Origin: Candidatus Cloacimonadota bacterium
GTDB taxonomy: Bacteria; Cloacimonadota; Cloacimonadia; Cloacimonadales; Cloacimonadaceae
Reading direction: 5' to 3'
Length of the DNA stretch: 8,342 nt
Assembly (NCBI GenBank): GCA_023228285.1
Contig: JALOBM010000083.1
Span: 1 to 8,342 of the forward strand
Positions 1 to 6,490 of this stretch are shown here, piece by piece (positions within the stretch are counted from its first letter, which is position 1; each line of letters opens with the position of its first letter). A program made the translations under genes and the position numbers. The notes beneath the pieces are model-generated. The model was not told the origin of the DNA, made no database searches, and was given only the letters and a program-made list of their open reading frames with translations.

Positions 1-571
1 AGCTGTTGTTCTTTTCCATCACCACAAAGTCCGTAATGGCAGGGGAATAAACAGCGCCACCAGCACAGGGACCCAATATGGCGGAAATCTGCGGAATCAC
101 GCCGCTTGCCATCACATTACGCCAAAAGATCTCAGCATAACCCGCCAGAGCATCAACTCCTTCCTGGATGCGAGCGCCGCCCGAATCGTTCAATCCGATC
201 AAGGGACAACCGTTTTTGAGCGCCATATCCATGATCTTACAGATCTTTTCAGCATAAGTTTTGGATAGCGAACCGCCAAAGACGGTGAAATCCTGCGCAA
301 AAAGATAGACAACGCGGCCATTGATAGTCGCACTGCCGGTAACCACACCATCGCCGTCATATACTGTGTCTTGCATGCCAAAGTTTGTGCACTGATGTCT
401 CACAAAGAGGTCAAATTCTTCAAAGCTGTCTGGATCTACCAGACTTTCAATGCGTTCGCGGGCAGTAAGTTTGCCTTTCTCGTGCTGCTCGGCAATACGC
501 TTTTCACCGCCGCCGAGCATGGCCTTCTGTTTGCGAACCCTCAACTTGTCCAAGGGTTTAAGTGTCTCCAT
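1..571 (-). CDS. Acyl-CoA carboxylase carboxyltransferase subunit (methylmalonyl-CoA decarboxylase alpha / propionyl-CoA carboxylase beta), partial
   Basis: This is the N-terminal 190 residues of a biotin-dependent carboxyltransferase subunit; family members are about 510-520 residues, so roughly the last two thirds lie outside the window. Seen in the translation: KLTARERI (34-41), DGVVTG (74-79), [13 protein letters not shown] (91-103), [11 protein letters not shown] (128-138) and [12 protein letters not shown] (167-178). The last two are glycine-rich stretches that in this family bind acyl-CoA and form the oxyanion hole. Family knowledge: the subunit moves carboxyl between carboxybiotin and propionyl-CoA/methylmalonyl-CoA, either in a sodium-pumping decarboxylase (mmdA) or in a carboxylase (pccB). 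The visible part cannot separate these, so no symbol is given. The ATG at 571 is chosen because an in-frame TAG lies 9 bases upstream and AAGGATATAGAAG precedes it. It starts 14 bases after the stop of the frame at 586-879, an operon-like spacing. Confidence 0.93.
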   Translation of the reverse strand, partial: METLKPLDKLRVRKQKAMLGGGEKRIAEQHEKGKLTARERIESLVDPDSFEEFDLFVRHQCTNFGMQDTVYDGDGVVTGSATINGRVVYLFAQDFTVFGGSLSKTYAEKICKIMDMALKNGCPLIGLNDSGGARIQEGVDALAGYAEIFWRNVMASGVIPQISAILGPCAGGAVYSPAITDFVVMEKNNS

Positions 572-585
572 TTTCTTCTATATCC

Positions 586-879
586 TTATGTTTTTTTGTT
601 AAGCATTCTCTCATAAGTGACATCATTTTTACCGGGCTGTATAAGTAAAGCTAAATCTTCCGGGTAGGGGATACTGATTCGCTGACACACACACTGAATG
701 TCCATTGGCTTGTTGAGTGTTCTGGCATCTCTACGCAGTTTGCTGATTACTCTGATCGCTGATGCTACTTTCTCATTGTAATTTGAGCTGAAAGAAGGCT
801 CCAGTGCCTCGTCAAGACACGTATGCCGTATGTTACTGGTCTGCCAAACTCTAATTTTGCAGATACTTCTACCGATGAT
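586..879 (-). pseudogene. Probable 3' remnant of an unrecognised gene upstream of the carboxyltransferase
   Basis: A minus-strand frame stays open for 97 codons, from a TGA at 880-882 to a TAA at 586-588. The part outside the repeat (586-807) reads like real protein, rich in charged residues mixed with hydrophobic ones. It includes AIRVISKLRRDARTLNKP, then IPYPEDLALLIQPGKNDVTY and a lysine-rich end. I do not recognise the family. The stop lies 14 bases before the carboxyltransferase ATG and overlaps the start of its ribosome-binding region, as expected of an operon partner. There is no ATG, GTG or TTG in frame before an ATG about 39 codons from the end, and the frame runs into repeat copy A at 807/808. 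The simplest reading is a gene whose 5' part was replaced by the repeat. Alternatives are a 39-residue small protein starting at that internal ATG, or a chance open frame. Confidence 0.4.
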
Positions 880-1010
880 TCAAAACCTTCGTTCCTCCTC
901 TGGTTTATCTATACTTGAACCTGATATTATCGGGTAATCATCGAGTGAGTACAGGATGATAGCGGCTTGATATCAGCTTCATCACTGCATCGAACAAAGG
1001 GGAAGAGGAG
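808..1010 (+). repeat. Dispersed 203-bp repeat, copy A
   Basis: This segment matches the reverse complement of 6285-6487 over its whole 203-bp length, with about 36 differences including two single-base indels (about 82% identity by hand alignment). Similarity begins at CTCGTCAAG and ends at GGGGAAGAGGAG; I see no clear match beyond either edge. The best-conserved part is roughly 905-985 and contains a nested stem-loop, listed separately. The two ends are weakly complementary (CTCGTC against CTCCTC), but I see no target-site duplication and no transposase. It lies at the broken 5' end of the minus-strand remnant and 154 bases upstream of the oligopeptidase start. The single-base indels between copies shift every reading frame, so the repeat is probably not coding. 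Confidence 0.85.
915..982 (+). other. Nested stem-loop in repeat copy A
   Basis: The outer arms TTGAACCTGATATTA (915-929) and TGATATCAGCTTCAT (968-982) pair at 12 of 15 positions, plus one possible G-U pair. The inner arms ATCATC (937-942) and GATGAT (955-960) pair perfectly around a 12-nt loop, GAGTGAGTACAG (943-954). The same architecture and nearly the same loop occur in copy B. It could be a structured RNA or a DNA hairpin; the sequence does not say which. There is no U-tract after it, so it is not a standard intrinsic terminator. Confidence 0.6.
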
Positions 1011-1098
1011 AAAAACTCAAAAGAGTCCTTCGGTAGCTGTGGCAATTTCCCAGCTTGATCTGACACCAGCAAATCTGACAAGAAACCGGGAAAAAGAG

Positions 1099-1126
1099 TT
1101 GACGTTTAAGTGCCCGCCAATAACTT
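1099..1126 (+). promoter_or_regulatory. Possible sigma-70-type promoter for the oligopeptidase gene
   Basis: TTGACG (1099-1104) matches the -35 consensus at five of six positions. It is followed after 16 bases by TAACTT (1121-1126), which matches the -10 consensus only at three of six positions. It would give a leader of about 30 bases before the ATG at 1165. The good -35 box and position support it; the poor -10 box keeps confidence low. Confidence 0.28.
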
Positions 1127-1155
1127 GTGTTTAATAGATAATATTCTACAAAATT

Positions 1156-1159
1156 GGAG
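1156..1159 (+). promoter_or_regulatory. Shine-Dalgarno site deciding the oligopeptidase start
   Basis: GGAG ends five bases before the ATG at 1165. The in-frame GTG at 1159 overlaps this site and would have no ribosome-binding site of its own, so the ATG is preferred. Confidence 0.7.
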
Positions 1160-1164
1160 TGAGA

Positions 1165-3246
1165 ATGCAAGACAATCCCTTACTACGCAAAGAGAACACT
1201 CATCGTCTGAAGGCAATCCCTTTTGATGAAATTAAACTTGAACACTTCATGCCTGCCTTTGAAGAAGGACTAAGAACCGCCAAAGCAGAGATTGAAGCCT
1301 TGAAGAATAATCCAGAAGCCCCCACTTTTGAAAACACGATCCTGGCTATGGAGAATGGAGCTGTGGAACTGGATTATGCCTCTACGGTCTATTTCAACCT
1401 TTTAGGCGCTCATTCGGATGCCGAGTTCAAAGCTCTAGCACAAAAAATCTCTCCCATGCTGGCAGAATTTAGCTCGGCAATCGCTACCGATCCCAAGATC
1501 TTCGAGCGTGTGAAAACAGTATATACCGAAGAAGTGGCCGGAAAGCCAAAACCTACTCTGCCAAAGGATCTCAGTGATAAGGAAGCCCTACGTAGAGCAG
1601 AACGCTATCGCCTGATCGAGCGCAGCTACAAAAGCTTTATCCGTGGTGGTGCACTGTTGAAAGATGCAGAGAAGAAACGCTTTACCGAGATCGCTATGGA
1701 GCTTTCACAGCTCTCACCCAAATTTAGCGACAACGTTTTAAACGCAACCAATGCATTTGAGTTGCACATCACCGATCCCAAAGACCTGGAAGGCATACCT
1801 CAAGGAGTATTGGATGCCGCAGAATTTACGGCACGTAAAAAAGGCAAGGAGAGCGGATGGCTCTTCACCCTTCAACCTTCCAGCTTAACACCGCTGCTCA
1901 CCTATTGTAAAAACCGTGAAATCCGACGCAAAATATCCACTGCCTACAATTCACGCGCTTTCAAAGACCAATATGACAATTCGGATATCATCAAACGCAC
2001 TCTTGTCCTGCGCAAGGAACGCGCCAAGCTCCTGGGCTACGAAAATCACGCTGAATACGTGCTTGAAGACCGCATGGCAGCCAGTGTGGATACGGCCAGA
2101 GAGTTTTTGGACAAAGTGTATGAAGTGGCATATCCAGCCGCTCTGAAGGAACGCGAGGAAGTGGCCAAGCTAGCTAAAGAATTGGATGGTATAGACACTC
2201 TGATGGGATGGGATTGGGCATATTACAGCAATAAACTCAAAGAAAAAATGTATGCCTACGATCCCGAGGAATTGCGGCCCTGGTTCAAAGTGGAAAATGT
2301 GATCGACGGTCTTTTCACAGTGGTCAATAAGATTTACGGCATCACCATGAAACAAGTCCACGATGTGCCAGTATATCACAAAGACGTAAGTACTTGGGAA
2401 GCTTATGATGAAGATGGCAGCTATCTTGGTTTGCTCTACATCGACCTCTTCCCCCGCGATACAAAACAAGGTGGAGCCTGGAAAAGCAGCCTGCAAGGTC
2501 AGGGACTGTATCACGACGGAATGCGCCGTCCGCAGGTAATGATAGTGGGCAGCCTCACTCCATCCACGGATAAAAGCCCTTCTCTACTGCGGCTGGACGA
2601 AGCTCGCACCATCTTCCACGAATTTGGTCATGCCCTGCATTCCCTTCTGGCAGACGGTTATTACCACGGACTCTCAGGCACTTCCGTACTCTGGGATTTT
2701 GTGGAATTGCCCAGCCAGATAATGGAAAACTGGCTTCTGGAAGAAGAGGCCTTGAACCTGTTTGCCCGGCATTATAAGACCGGCGAGCCCCTCCCCAAGG
2801 AACTGCTGGATAAAGTGATCGCTGCCAGGAATTTCAATGCCGGAACCGGAAACGTTACTCAATTGCGCTATGCCAATGTCGATTTCGATTGGCACCTGGC
2901 AGATCCAGAAAGCATCGATGACGTGGACAAATTCGAAAGAAACGCCACGAAACGCTTTACCCTCCTGCCTCCTGTGGAAGGAACCAACTTTAGTTGCTCC
3001 TTTTCCCATATCTTTGCAGGCGGTTACGCTGCTGGATACTACTCCTACAAATGGGCAGAAGCGCTGGAAGCTGATGCCTGGAGTCTGTTCAAGGAAAAAG
3101 GTATCTTTGACCATGAGACCGCTATGAACTTCCGCAGATACATCCTGTCCAGAGGAAATTCCTTCCATCCCCAAGAGCTCTTTGAGGCTTTCAGAGGACG
3201 ACCTCTGGATCCTGAAGCGCTGCTTAAACGCGATGGATTGATATAG
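1165..3246 (+). CDS. M3-family zinc oligopeptidase (oligopeptidase A / Dcp type)
   Basis: A complete 693-residue peptidase, close to the usual 680-700 for oligopeptidase A (PrlC) and dipeptidyl carboxypeptidase Dcp. The zinc site is explicit: HEFGH at 485-489 gives His485, catalytic Glu486 and His489, and Glu514 in VELPSQIMENW, 29 residues after His485, is the third ligand. The C-terminal block HIFAGGYAAGYYSYKWAE (from His615) holds the His and Tyr residues that contact substrate in the M3 family. There is no signal peptide, so it should act in the cytoplasm, cutting short peptides produced by other proteases. The C-terminal third (ELPSQ, TGEPLPKELLDK, the GYAAGYY block) resembles E. coli PrlC more than Dcp, but the exact specificity is inferred, so no symbol is given. 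It appears monocistronic, with a possible promoter at 1099-1126 and a terminator at 3272-3296. Confidence 0.95.
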   Translation: MQDNPLLRKENTHRLKAIPFDEIKLEHFMPAFEEGLRTAKAEIEALKNNPEAPTFENTILAMENGAVELDYASTVYFNLLGAHSDAEFKALAQKISPMLAEFSSAIATDPKIFERVKTVYTEEVAGKPKPTLPKDLSDKEALRRAERYRLIERSYKSFIRGGALLKDAEKKRFTEIAMELSQLSPKFSDNVLNATNAFELHITDPKDLEGIPQGVLDAAEFTARKKGKESGWLFTLQPSSLTPLLTYCKNREIRRKISTAYNSRAFKDQYDNSDIIKRTLVLRKERAKLLGYENHAEYVLEDRMAASVDTAREFLDKVYEVAYPAALKEREEVAKLAKELDGIDTLMGWDWAYYSNKLKEKMYAYDPEELRPWFKVENVIDGLFTVVNKIYGITMKQVHDVPVYHKDVSTWEAYDEDGSYLGLLYIDLFPRDTKQGGAWKSSLQGQGLYHDGMRRPQVMIVGSLTPSTDKSPSLLRLDEARTIFHEFGHALHSLLADGYYHGLSGTSVLWDFVELPSQIMENWLLEEEALNLFARHYKTGEPLPKELLDKVIAARNFNAGTGNVTQLRYANVDFDWHLADPESIDDVDKFERNATKRFTLLPPVEGTNFSCSFSHIFAGGYAAGYYSYKWAEALEADAWSLFKEKGIFDHETAMNFRRYILSRGNSFHPQELFEAFRGRPLDPEALLKRDGLI

Positions 3247-3271
3247 AAAACCTCCATTCATTAAGATATAT

Positions 3272-3296
3272 AAGCCCGCTCTCTGCGGGCTTTTTC
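3272..3296 (+). terminator. Rho-independent terminator after the oligopeptidase
   Basis: AAGCCCGC (3272-3279) and GCGGGCTT (3285-3292) form an 8-bp GC-rich stem around the loop TCTCT, followed by a T-run at 3291-3295. It lies 25 bases after the stop codon. On the opposite strand the stem is followed only by TATATAT, so it would be a weaker terminator for the convergent gene at 3352-3999. Confidence 0.9.
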
Positions 3297-3351
3297 TTGA
3301 AGACAGCAAAGACAGATCCTGCCATCGACCAGAACCGTTCACCAGAGCGGT

Positions 3352-3999
3352 CTATTCATAGACATCATTATTGATGCGCAGGCGGGTTACATATATGATC
3401 TCGCATGCGCCATTACCGGTATCTTCCCGCGTAAGGCTGGAAGTCCAGTTGCCGATCCTATTCTTTCTGTCTGTGCTGATTACATTCACCAGAAAGCCAT
3501 CAATCAGAACCTGATCTTTCTTCTTTACCCGTCCCATTGCCTTGCGGAGATTGTTATTAGCCGGGATCAGATGATTATTGGCAATATGGCTTTCCAAATA
3601 GGAGATATCCACTTTTTCCGGATGTTTGGTGCTAAACAGGCAAAAGCGCACTATCTGATCGAACTTCACGTAGGGCAAATACTGCTGAGTATTACCCCAC
3701 GACACTGTATAATCCCAGGGAGAAAGATTGTGCATCCAACCTCGGCGGTACCTACGGTAACTTACTACAATTCCCGATAGCTGATAACGTTTCTGAGGGA
3801 TAATGGTGTAACGCTCTTTTCCCCTATGGATAATCGGGATTATTGTATCTGGAGCTGCACTCTGTACAGGATCCATCAGAACGTCGATCGGCTTGGCTCT
3901 GTTTAGAGTAATGTACTCAGGTTCTGTGAGTGTATAAACATAGGAGCCGAACAGAATCAGGCTAACTACTAGTGTGGTAATTGCTATGACATCTTTCAC
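3352..3999 (-). CDS. Membrane-anchored conserved hypothetical protein
   Basis: A 215-residue protein whose N-terminus (about 4-24) is one hydrophobic segment with few charges before it, so it is probably anchored in the inner membrane with the rest outside the cytoplasm. There is no lipobox. Likely conserved blocks are YQLSGIVVS (72-80), LSPWDYTVSWG (92-102), NNHLIPANNNL (141-151), LIDGFLVNV (165-173), WTSSLTRED (185-193) and TGNGACEIIYVTRLRI (194-209). I remember similar wording, especially an IPAN block and a TGNGACE-type block, in unnamed proteins of other Gram-negative bacteria, but know no function. The paired beta-rich stretches around SGIVVS and DGFLVNV could form a barrel-like fold; that is conjecture. 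Start chosen at GTG (3999) because GAGGAA lies six bases upstream and the membrane segment follows directly. It converges on the oligopeptidase gene and appears monocistronic. Confidence 0.82.
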   Translation of the reverse strand: MKDVIAITTLVVSLILFGSYVYTLTEPEYITLNRAKPIDVLMDPVQSAAPDTIIPIIHRGKERYTIIPQKRYQLSGIVVSYRRYRRGWMHNLSPWDYTVSWGNTQQYLPYVKFDQIVRFCLFSTKHPEKVDISYLESHIANNHLIPANNNLRKAMGRVKKKDQVLIDGFLVNVISTDRKNRIGNWTSSLTREDTGNGACEIIYVTRLRINNDVYE

Positions 4000-4005
4000 G
4001 ATCAA

Positions 4006-4011
4006 TTCCTC
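4006..4011 (-). promoter_or_regulatory. Shine-Dalgarno site deciding a GTG start
   Basis: GAGGAA on the minus strand ends six bases before the GTG at 3999. It argues against the longer reading from a TTG at 4050, which has no such site. Confidence 0.65.
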
Positions 4012-4020
4012 ATTGATAAA

Positions 4021-4050
4021 CTCATAATTCCAGATGTGAAAAGCAGTCAA
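4021..4050 (-). promoter_or_regulatory. Possible promoter of the membrane-anchored hypothetical gene
   Basis: On the minus strand TTGACT (4045-4050, five of six -35 matches) is followed after 18 bases by TATGAG (4021-4026, four of six -10 matches). The ribosome-binding site follows about ten bases later. The TTG of the longer reading frame would then be part of the -35 box, which supports the GTG start. Confidence 0.33.
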
Positions 4051-4183
4051 TATCTTTTAGCTAATATTCTTGTCTTTATATCCGATCTTGCTTTCAGACA
4101 GTTAAGACTCTACACTATACACGGGTAATAAGTCCTTGATACCTACTACGATTATTAAGGTGGCAGTTCAACCCTAATAGCTT

Positions 4184-5326
4184 TTAAAAAGCCAGCATCA
4201 ATAGAGAGCGGATTTCATCTTTCTTTAGCTTAAACACTTCTCCGATGGCAGGCTGCACCATTATCATGTCCAGGAGGGTGCTCAATTCGTTCTGTTTGAT
4301 GCCCAAATCTCTCAAGGAACCTGCCAAACCCCAATCCTGCAGTTTATCGCGAAATCGGCGCACTGCCAAGGCTACGGTATCTTCGTTCCACACGCATTTT
4401 GCCCACCTCAGGAAGCAAGCTGGATTCTTCTCGCTCAAATACTCGATCCAAGCCGGGAAGATTACTCCCAGACCCTCACCATGTGCTATCTCCGGATGCA
4501 GCGCACTAAAAGCATGTTCGATACTGTGGCAGCCCCAGTCTCCTTCATGCAAACCCACTCCGCTGATGCCGTTCAGCGCCAGGGTCGCACTCCAGGCCAG
4601 GTTTCCCCGTGCCACAATATCTGCAGCATTTTGTTTGAGACGGTCTGTCATATCCACAATGGTGCGCAACAAGGCATCATTGATGGCCAACGTACTGAGA
4701 GCTCTATCGTCTGCGAAGTAGAATTCCAGAATATGAGCGATGGCATCCATGGCACCGTTTGCCGTTTGTTTGAAAGGCAAAGTGCTTTGCAGAGAGGGAT
4801 CTATGATGCTCACCCGGGGATACAGGAAAGGCGAAGACACTCCCCATTTCTGCCGTGTCTGCATGTTTGTAATTACAGCATTACCGTTCATCTCACTACC
4901 CGTTGCCGATAGCGTCAGTACCGTGTATATGGGCAAAGCTTGTACGATCTTTTCCTTTTCCGTAAAGGCATTCCATGTTTCTTTGAGATATACTCCCGCT
5001 GCTGCAGCTTTGGCAGTGTCGATCACGGAGCCTCCACCGGCTGCGATAATAGCCTCAGAGGCGTTTTGGCGCAGCTGCAGCACGATCTCATTTACTTTAT
5101 TCAAGGTTGGATTGGCCTGCACTCCCCAAGATTCTGTCATTTCTATACCAGCTGCCTTCATGCTTTCCAGAATGCGCTTGTACGCACCATTCATTTTCAA
5201 AGATCCGCCTCCGGCAATCAGATGACACTTGGTGATGCCATCTTTCTTTAGTATCTCGCCCAGTTCTTCTATCGATGACTGCCCAAAAAGAATCTGAGTG
5301 GGATTGTGAAAACTGAAAGCCTCCAT
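4184..5326 (-). CDS. Iron-containing alcohol dehydrogenase, YqhD/butanol dehydrogenase type
   Basis: A complete 380-residue group III alcohol dehydrogenase, the normal family length. The N-terminus FSFHNPTQILFG leads into the nucleotide-binding half: GGGSLKMNG (39-47), GGGSVIDTAK (97-106) and SATGSEMNGNAVITN (140-154). The C-terminal metal domain has Asp194 and His198 in MDAIAHILEFYF, His267 in GCHSIEH and His282 in AHGEGLG. These match the Asp-His-His-His ligand set of the family, at nearly the positions known for E. coli YqhD. GGGS near residue 39 and SEMNGNAVITN are typical of the YqhD/BdhA branch, so it probably reduces short-chain aldehydes with NAD(P)H; substrate and cofactor preference are inferred. 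GGAGGA lies seven bases before the ATG. It starts 17 bases after the barrel-protein stop codon, so the two are probably co-transcribed. No convincing terminator follows. Confidence 0.93.
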   Translation of the reverse strand: MEAFSFHNPTQILFGQSSIEELGEILKKDGITKCHLIAGGGSLKMNGAYKRILESMKAAGIEMTESWGVQANPTLNKVNEIVLQLRQNASEAIIAAGGGSVIDTAKAAAAGVYLKETWNAFTEKEKIVQALPIYTVLTLSATGSEMNGNAVITNMQTRQKWGVSSPFLYPRVSIIDPSLQSTLPFKQTANGAMDAIAHILEFYFADDRALSTLAINDALLRTIVDMTDRLKQNAADIVARGNLAWSATLALNGISGVGLHEGDWGCHSIEHAFSALHPEIAHGEGLGVIFPAWIEYLSEKNPACFLRWAKCVWNEDTVALAVRRFRDKLQDWGLAGSLRDLGIKQNELSTLLDMIMVQPAIGEVFKLKKDEIRSLLMLAF

Positions 5327-5343
5327 CTATATCTCCTCCATCT

Positions 5344-6087
5344 TTATAATCTGACACTGAAGCCTATAGTGCCATAGTGAATTGCGGCAAAGGTATAGAC
5401 CTCATCGTTGTCACTACCGCCTTCCAAGAGGCGATAACCGGCGCGCATGTTTAGTTTGTGATTGATTCTGAAATCCAAGCCCAAATACACATCTTCCGCT
5501 CTGCCGTATGGTGATGCCAAGCCCTCTGCTTCCAATACCAACTCCAATTCCTCCATGATGGGATATCCCAGGTCGAAATTGAGAAGCGGAACAAAGCCGA
5601 TGTTGGTTTTGGAGGATTTCTTACTGCCATTCTTCAGAAGGATCTCTGCGTCTCGTATCTTGGCTGCCGCTCCCACAGATTTCAACACAAAGAGACGTTT
5701 GGGAAAGAAGTATCTGTAGCCCAGACGATAGGAATTGAAACGATATTCCGCATCAATCTCTTCACCGGCATTGAAGGTGACTCCTTCGTAATCAATTGTG
5801 TTTTCCAGGCTTCCCTTTGGCTTCAAGGTCAGAGGTGCTGCCATAAGTGTAATCTGATGCCGGGGGTGAGGCATGTAGTGCAAGAGCAATCTGCTGCTAA
5901 AGCCAGGATCGGTGCTTAGTTCGTCCGTGAAAGACAGCAAGGGACTATTGTTGTCTTTGTTTGGGCTGCGTACATCATTGTATCCGGAAATTGCCGCACT
6001 CAATTCGGTTTCAATACGAAAGCTGCCCTGAGCCCATAACGCAAGGGACAAAAGCATCATGCATAGCAGGATTATATTTCGTTTCAT
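5344..6087 (-). CDS. Putative outer-membrane beta-barrel protein
   Basis: A 247-residue precursor with a clear signal peptide: positive N-terminus, a hydrophobic run at about 4-17, and likely cleavage after Ala19 in LWAQ. The mature part alternates polar and non-polar residues in short strands typical of outer-membrane barrels. Examples are RFNSYRLGYRYF (116-127), IGFVPLLNFDLGYPI (163-177), LELVLEAEGL (181-190), VYLGLDFRI (200-208) and LNMRAGYRLLEGG (212-224), then two strands ending in GFSVRL. The AGYRLLEGGSDNDEVYTF block resembles unnamed small barrel proteins from other Gram-negative bacteria. No transport or enzyme function can be assigned. Start chosen at ATG 6087 because AGAGGAAC sits just upstream and the signal peptide follows; an in-frame ATG at 6162 lacks both. 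It heads a likely two-gene unit with the alcohol dehydrogenase. Confidence 0.82.
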   Translation of the reverse strand: MKRNIILLCMMLLSLALWAQGSFRIETELSAAISGYNDVRSPNKDNNSPLLSFTDELSTDPGFSSRLLLHYMPHPRHQITLMAAPLTLKPKGSLENTIDYEGVTFNAGEEIDAEYRFNSYRLGYRYFFPKRLFVLKSVGAAAKIRDAEILLKNGSKKSSKTNIGFVPLLNFDLGYPIMEELELVLEAEGLASPYGRAEDVYLGLDFRINHKLNMRAGYRLLEGGSDNDEVYTFAAIHYGTIGFSVRL

Positions 6088-6284
6088 TGTGTTCCTCTGT
6101 AGATTCTTCTTAGAATACAAGATAAGCCAAAGCCGGAACAGGGCAATAATCAATCCACGCATATTGGGGCTCTATGTGATGTCTCAAGCCACTATTGCAT
6201 TGTATTCATTTCTATATGCCGCTTCATCATGAGTAGTCCCAAGCTTATGTGTTGCGAAGGATAAAACAAAGAAGAGAAATGATA
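6088..6284 (-). other. Leader region upstream of the barrel-protein gene
   Basis: This stretch separates repeat copy B from the barrel-protein ATG. The ribosome-binding site GAGGAA is at 6092-6097. I see no RNA gene or riboswitch-like structure. A minus-strand TTGAGA followed 18 bases later by TATGCG could be a poor promoter, but it is not strong enough to call. With copy B it makes a gap of about 400 bases between genes. Confidence 0.4.
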
Positions 6285-6487
6285 CTCCTCTTTCCCTTTG
6301 TTCTATCCAGTGTTGAAGCTGATATCAAGGTGTTATTATCCTGTACTCACCCGATGATAACCCGATGATATCAGGTTCAAGTATAGATAATCCCAGGAGG
6401 AATGAAGCTTCTGAATCATCGGCAGAAGTATCTATCTTTTCGAAGTTCGGCAGTCCAGTAGCAAAACGACATTCGTGCCTTAACGAG
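6285..6487 (-). repeat. Dispersed 203-bp repeat, copy B (inverted relative to copy A)
   Basis: Read on the minus strand this begins CTCGTTAAGG and ends GGGAAAGAGGAG, matching copy A end to end at about 82% by hand alignment. It starts three bases after the copA stop codon, in the same sense as copA, so it would form the 3' untranslated part of a copA transcript. It contains a perfect 11-bp tandem duplication, ACCCGATGATA twice at 6349-6370, which is degenerate in copy A (925-946). A 64-codon minus-strand frame crosses it, but the indels and the spread of substitutions over all codon positions argue against coding. Confidence 0.85.
6313..6380 (-). other. Nested stem-loop in repeat copy B
   Basis: The outer arms TTGAAGCTGATATCA (6313-6327) and TGATATCAGGTTCAA (6366-6380) are complementary at 14 of 15 positions. 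The inner arms GTTATTATC (6332-6340) and GATGATAAC (6353-6361) pair at 8 of 9, around the 12-nt loop at 6341-6352. On the minus strand that loop reads GGGTGAGTACAG, one base different from copy A. It could stabilise the copA transcript end or act as a recognition hairpin for a mobile element. No T-run follows on the minus strand, so it is not a classical terminator. Confidence 0.65.
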
Positions 6488-6490
6488 TTG

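Noticed and set aside
808..1010. Calling the repeat an insertion sequence with terminal inverted repeats
   Set aside because: The end similarity (CTCGTC against CTCCTC) is too short to be convincing, no target-site duplication flanks either copy, and no transposase is present.
982..1170. 62-codon minus-strand frame between the repeat and the oligopeptidase start
   Set aside because: The composition is not protein-like (Cys/His/Ser-rich) and it overlaps the oligopeptidase start and probable promoter; no ribosome-binding site is seen.
2674..3342. 222-codon minus-strand frame opposite the oligopeptidase
   Set aside because: It is antisense to the conserved zinc-site and C-terminal region of the peptidase; its length comes from the coding strand's codon pattern.
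4000..4050. 17-residue N-terminal extension of the hypothetical gene from a TTG at 4050
   Set aside because: There is no ribosome-binding site, the TTG sits in a likely -35 box, and GAGGAA with a GTG start lies immediately before the membrane segment.
4740..5225. 161-codon plus-strand frame opposite the alcohol dehydrogenase
   Set aside because: It is a shadow of the dehydrogenase, whose motifs and metal ligands are intact on the other strand.
6088..6162. 25-residue N-terminal extension of the barrel protein from an ATG at 6162
   Set aside because: It would bury the signal peptide inside the protein and has no ribosome-binding site.
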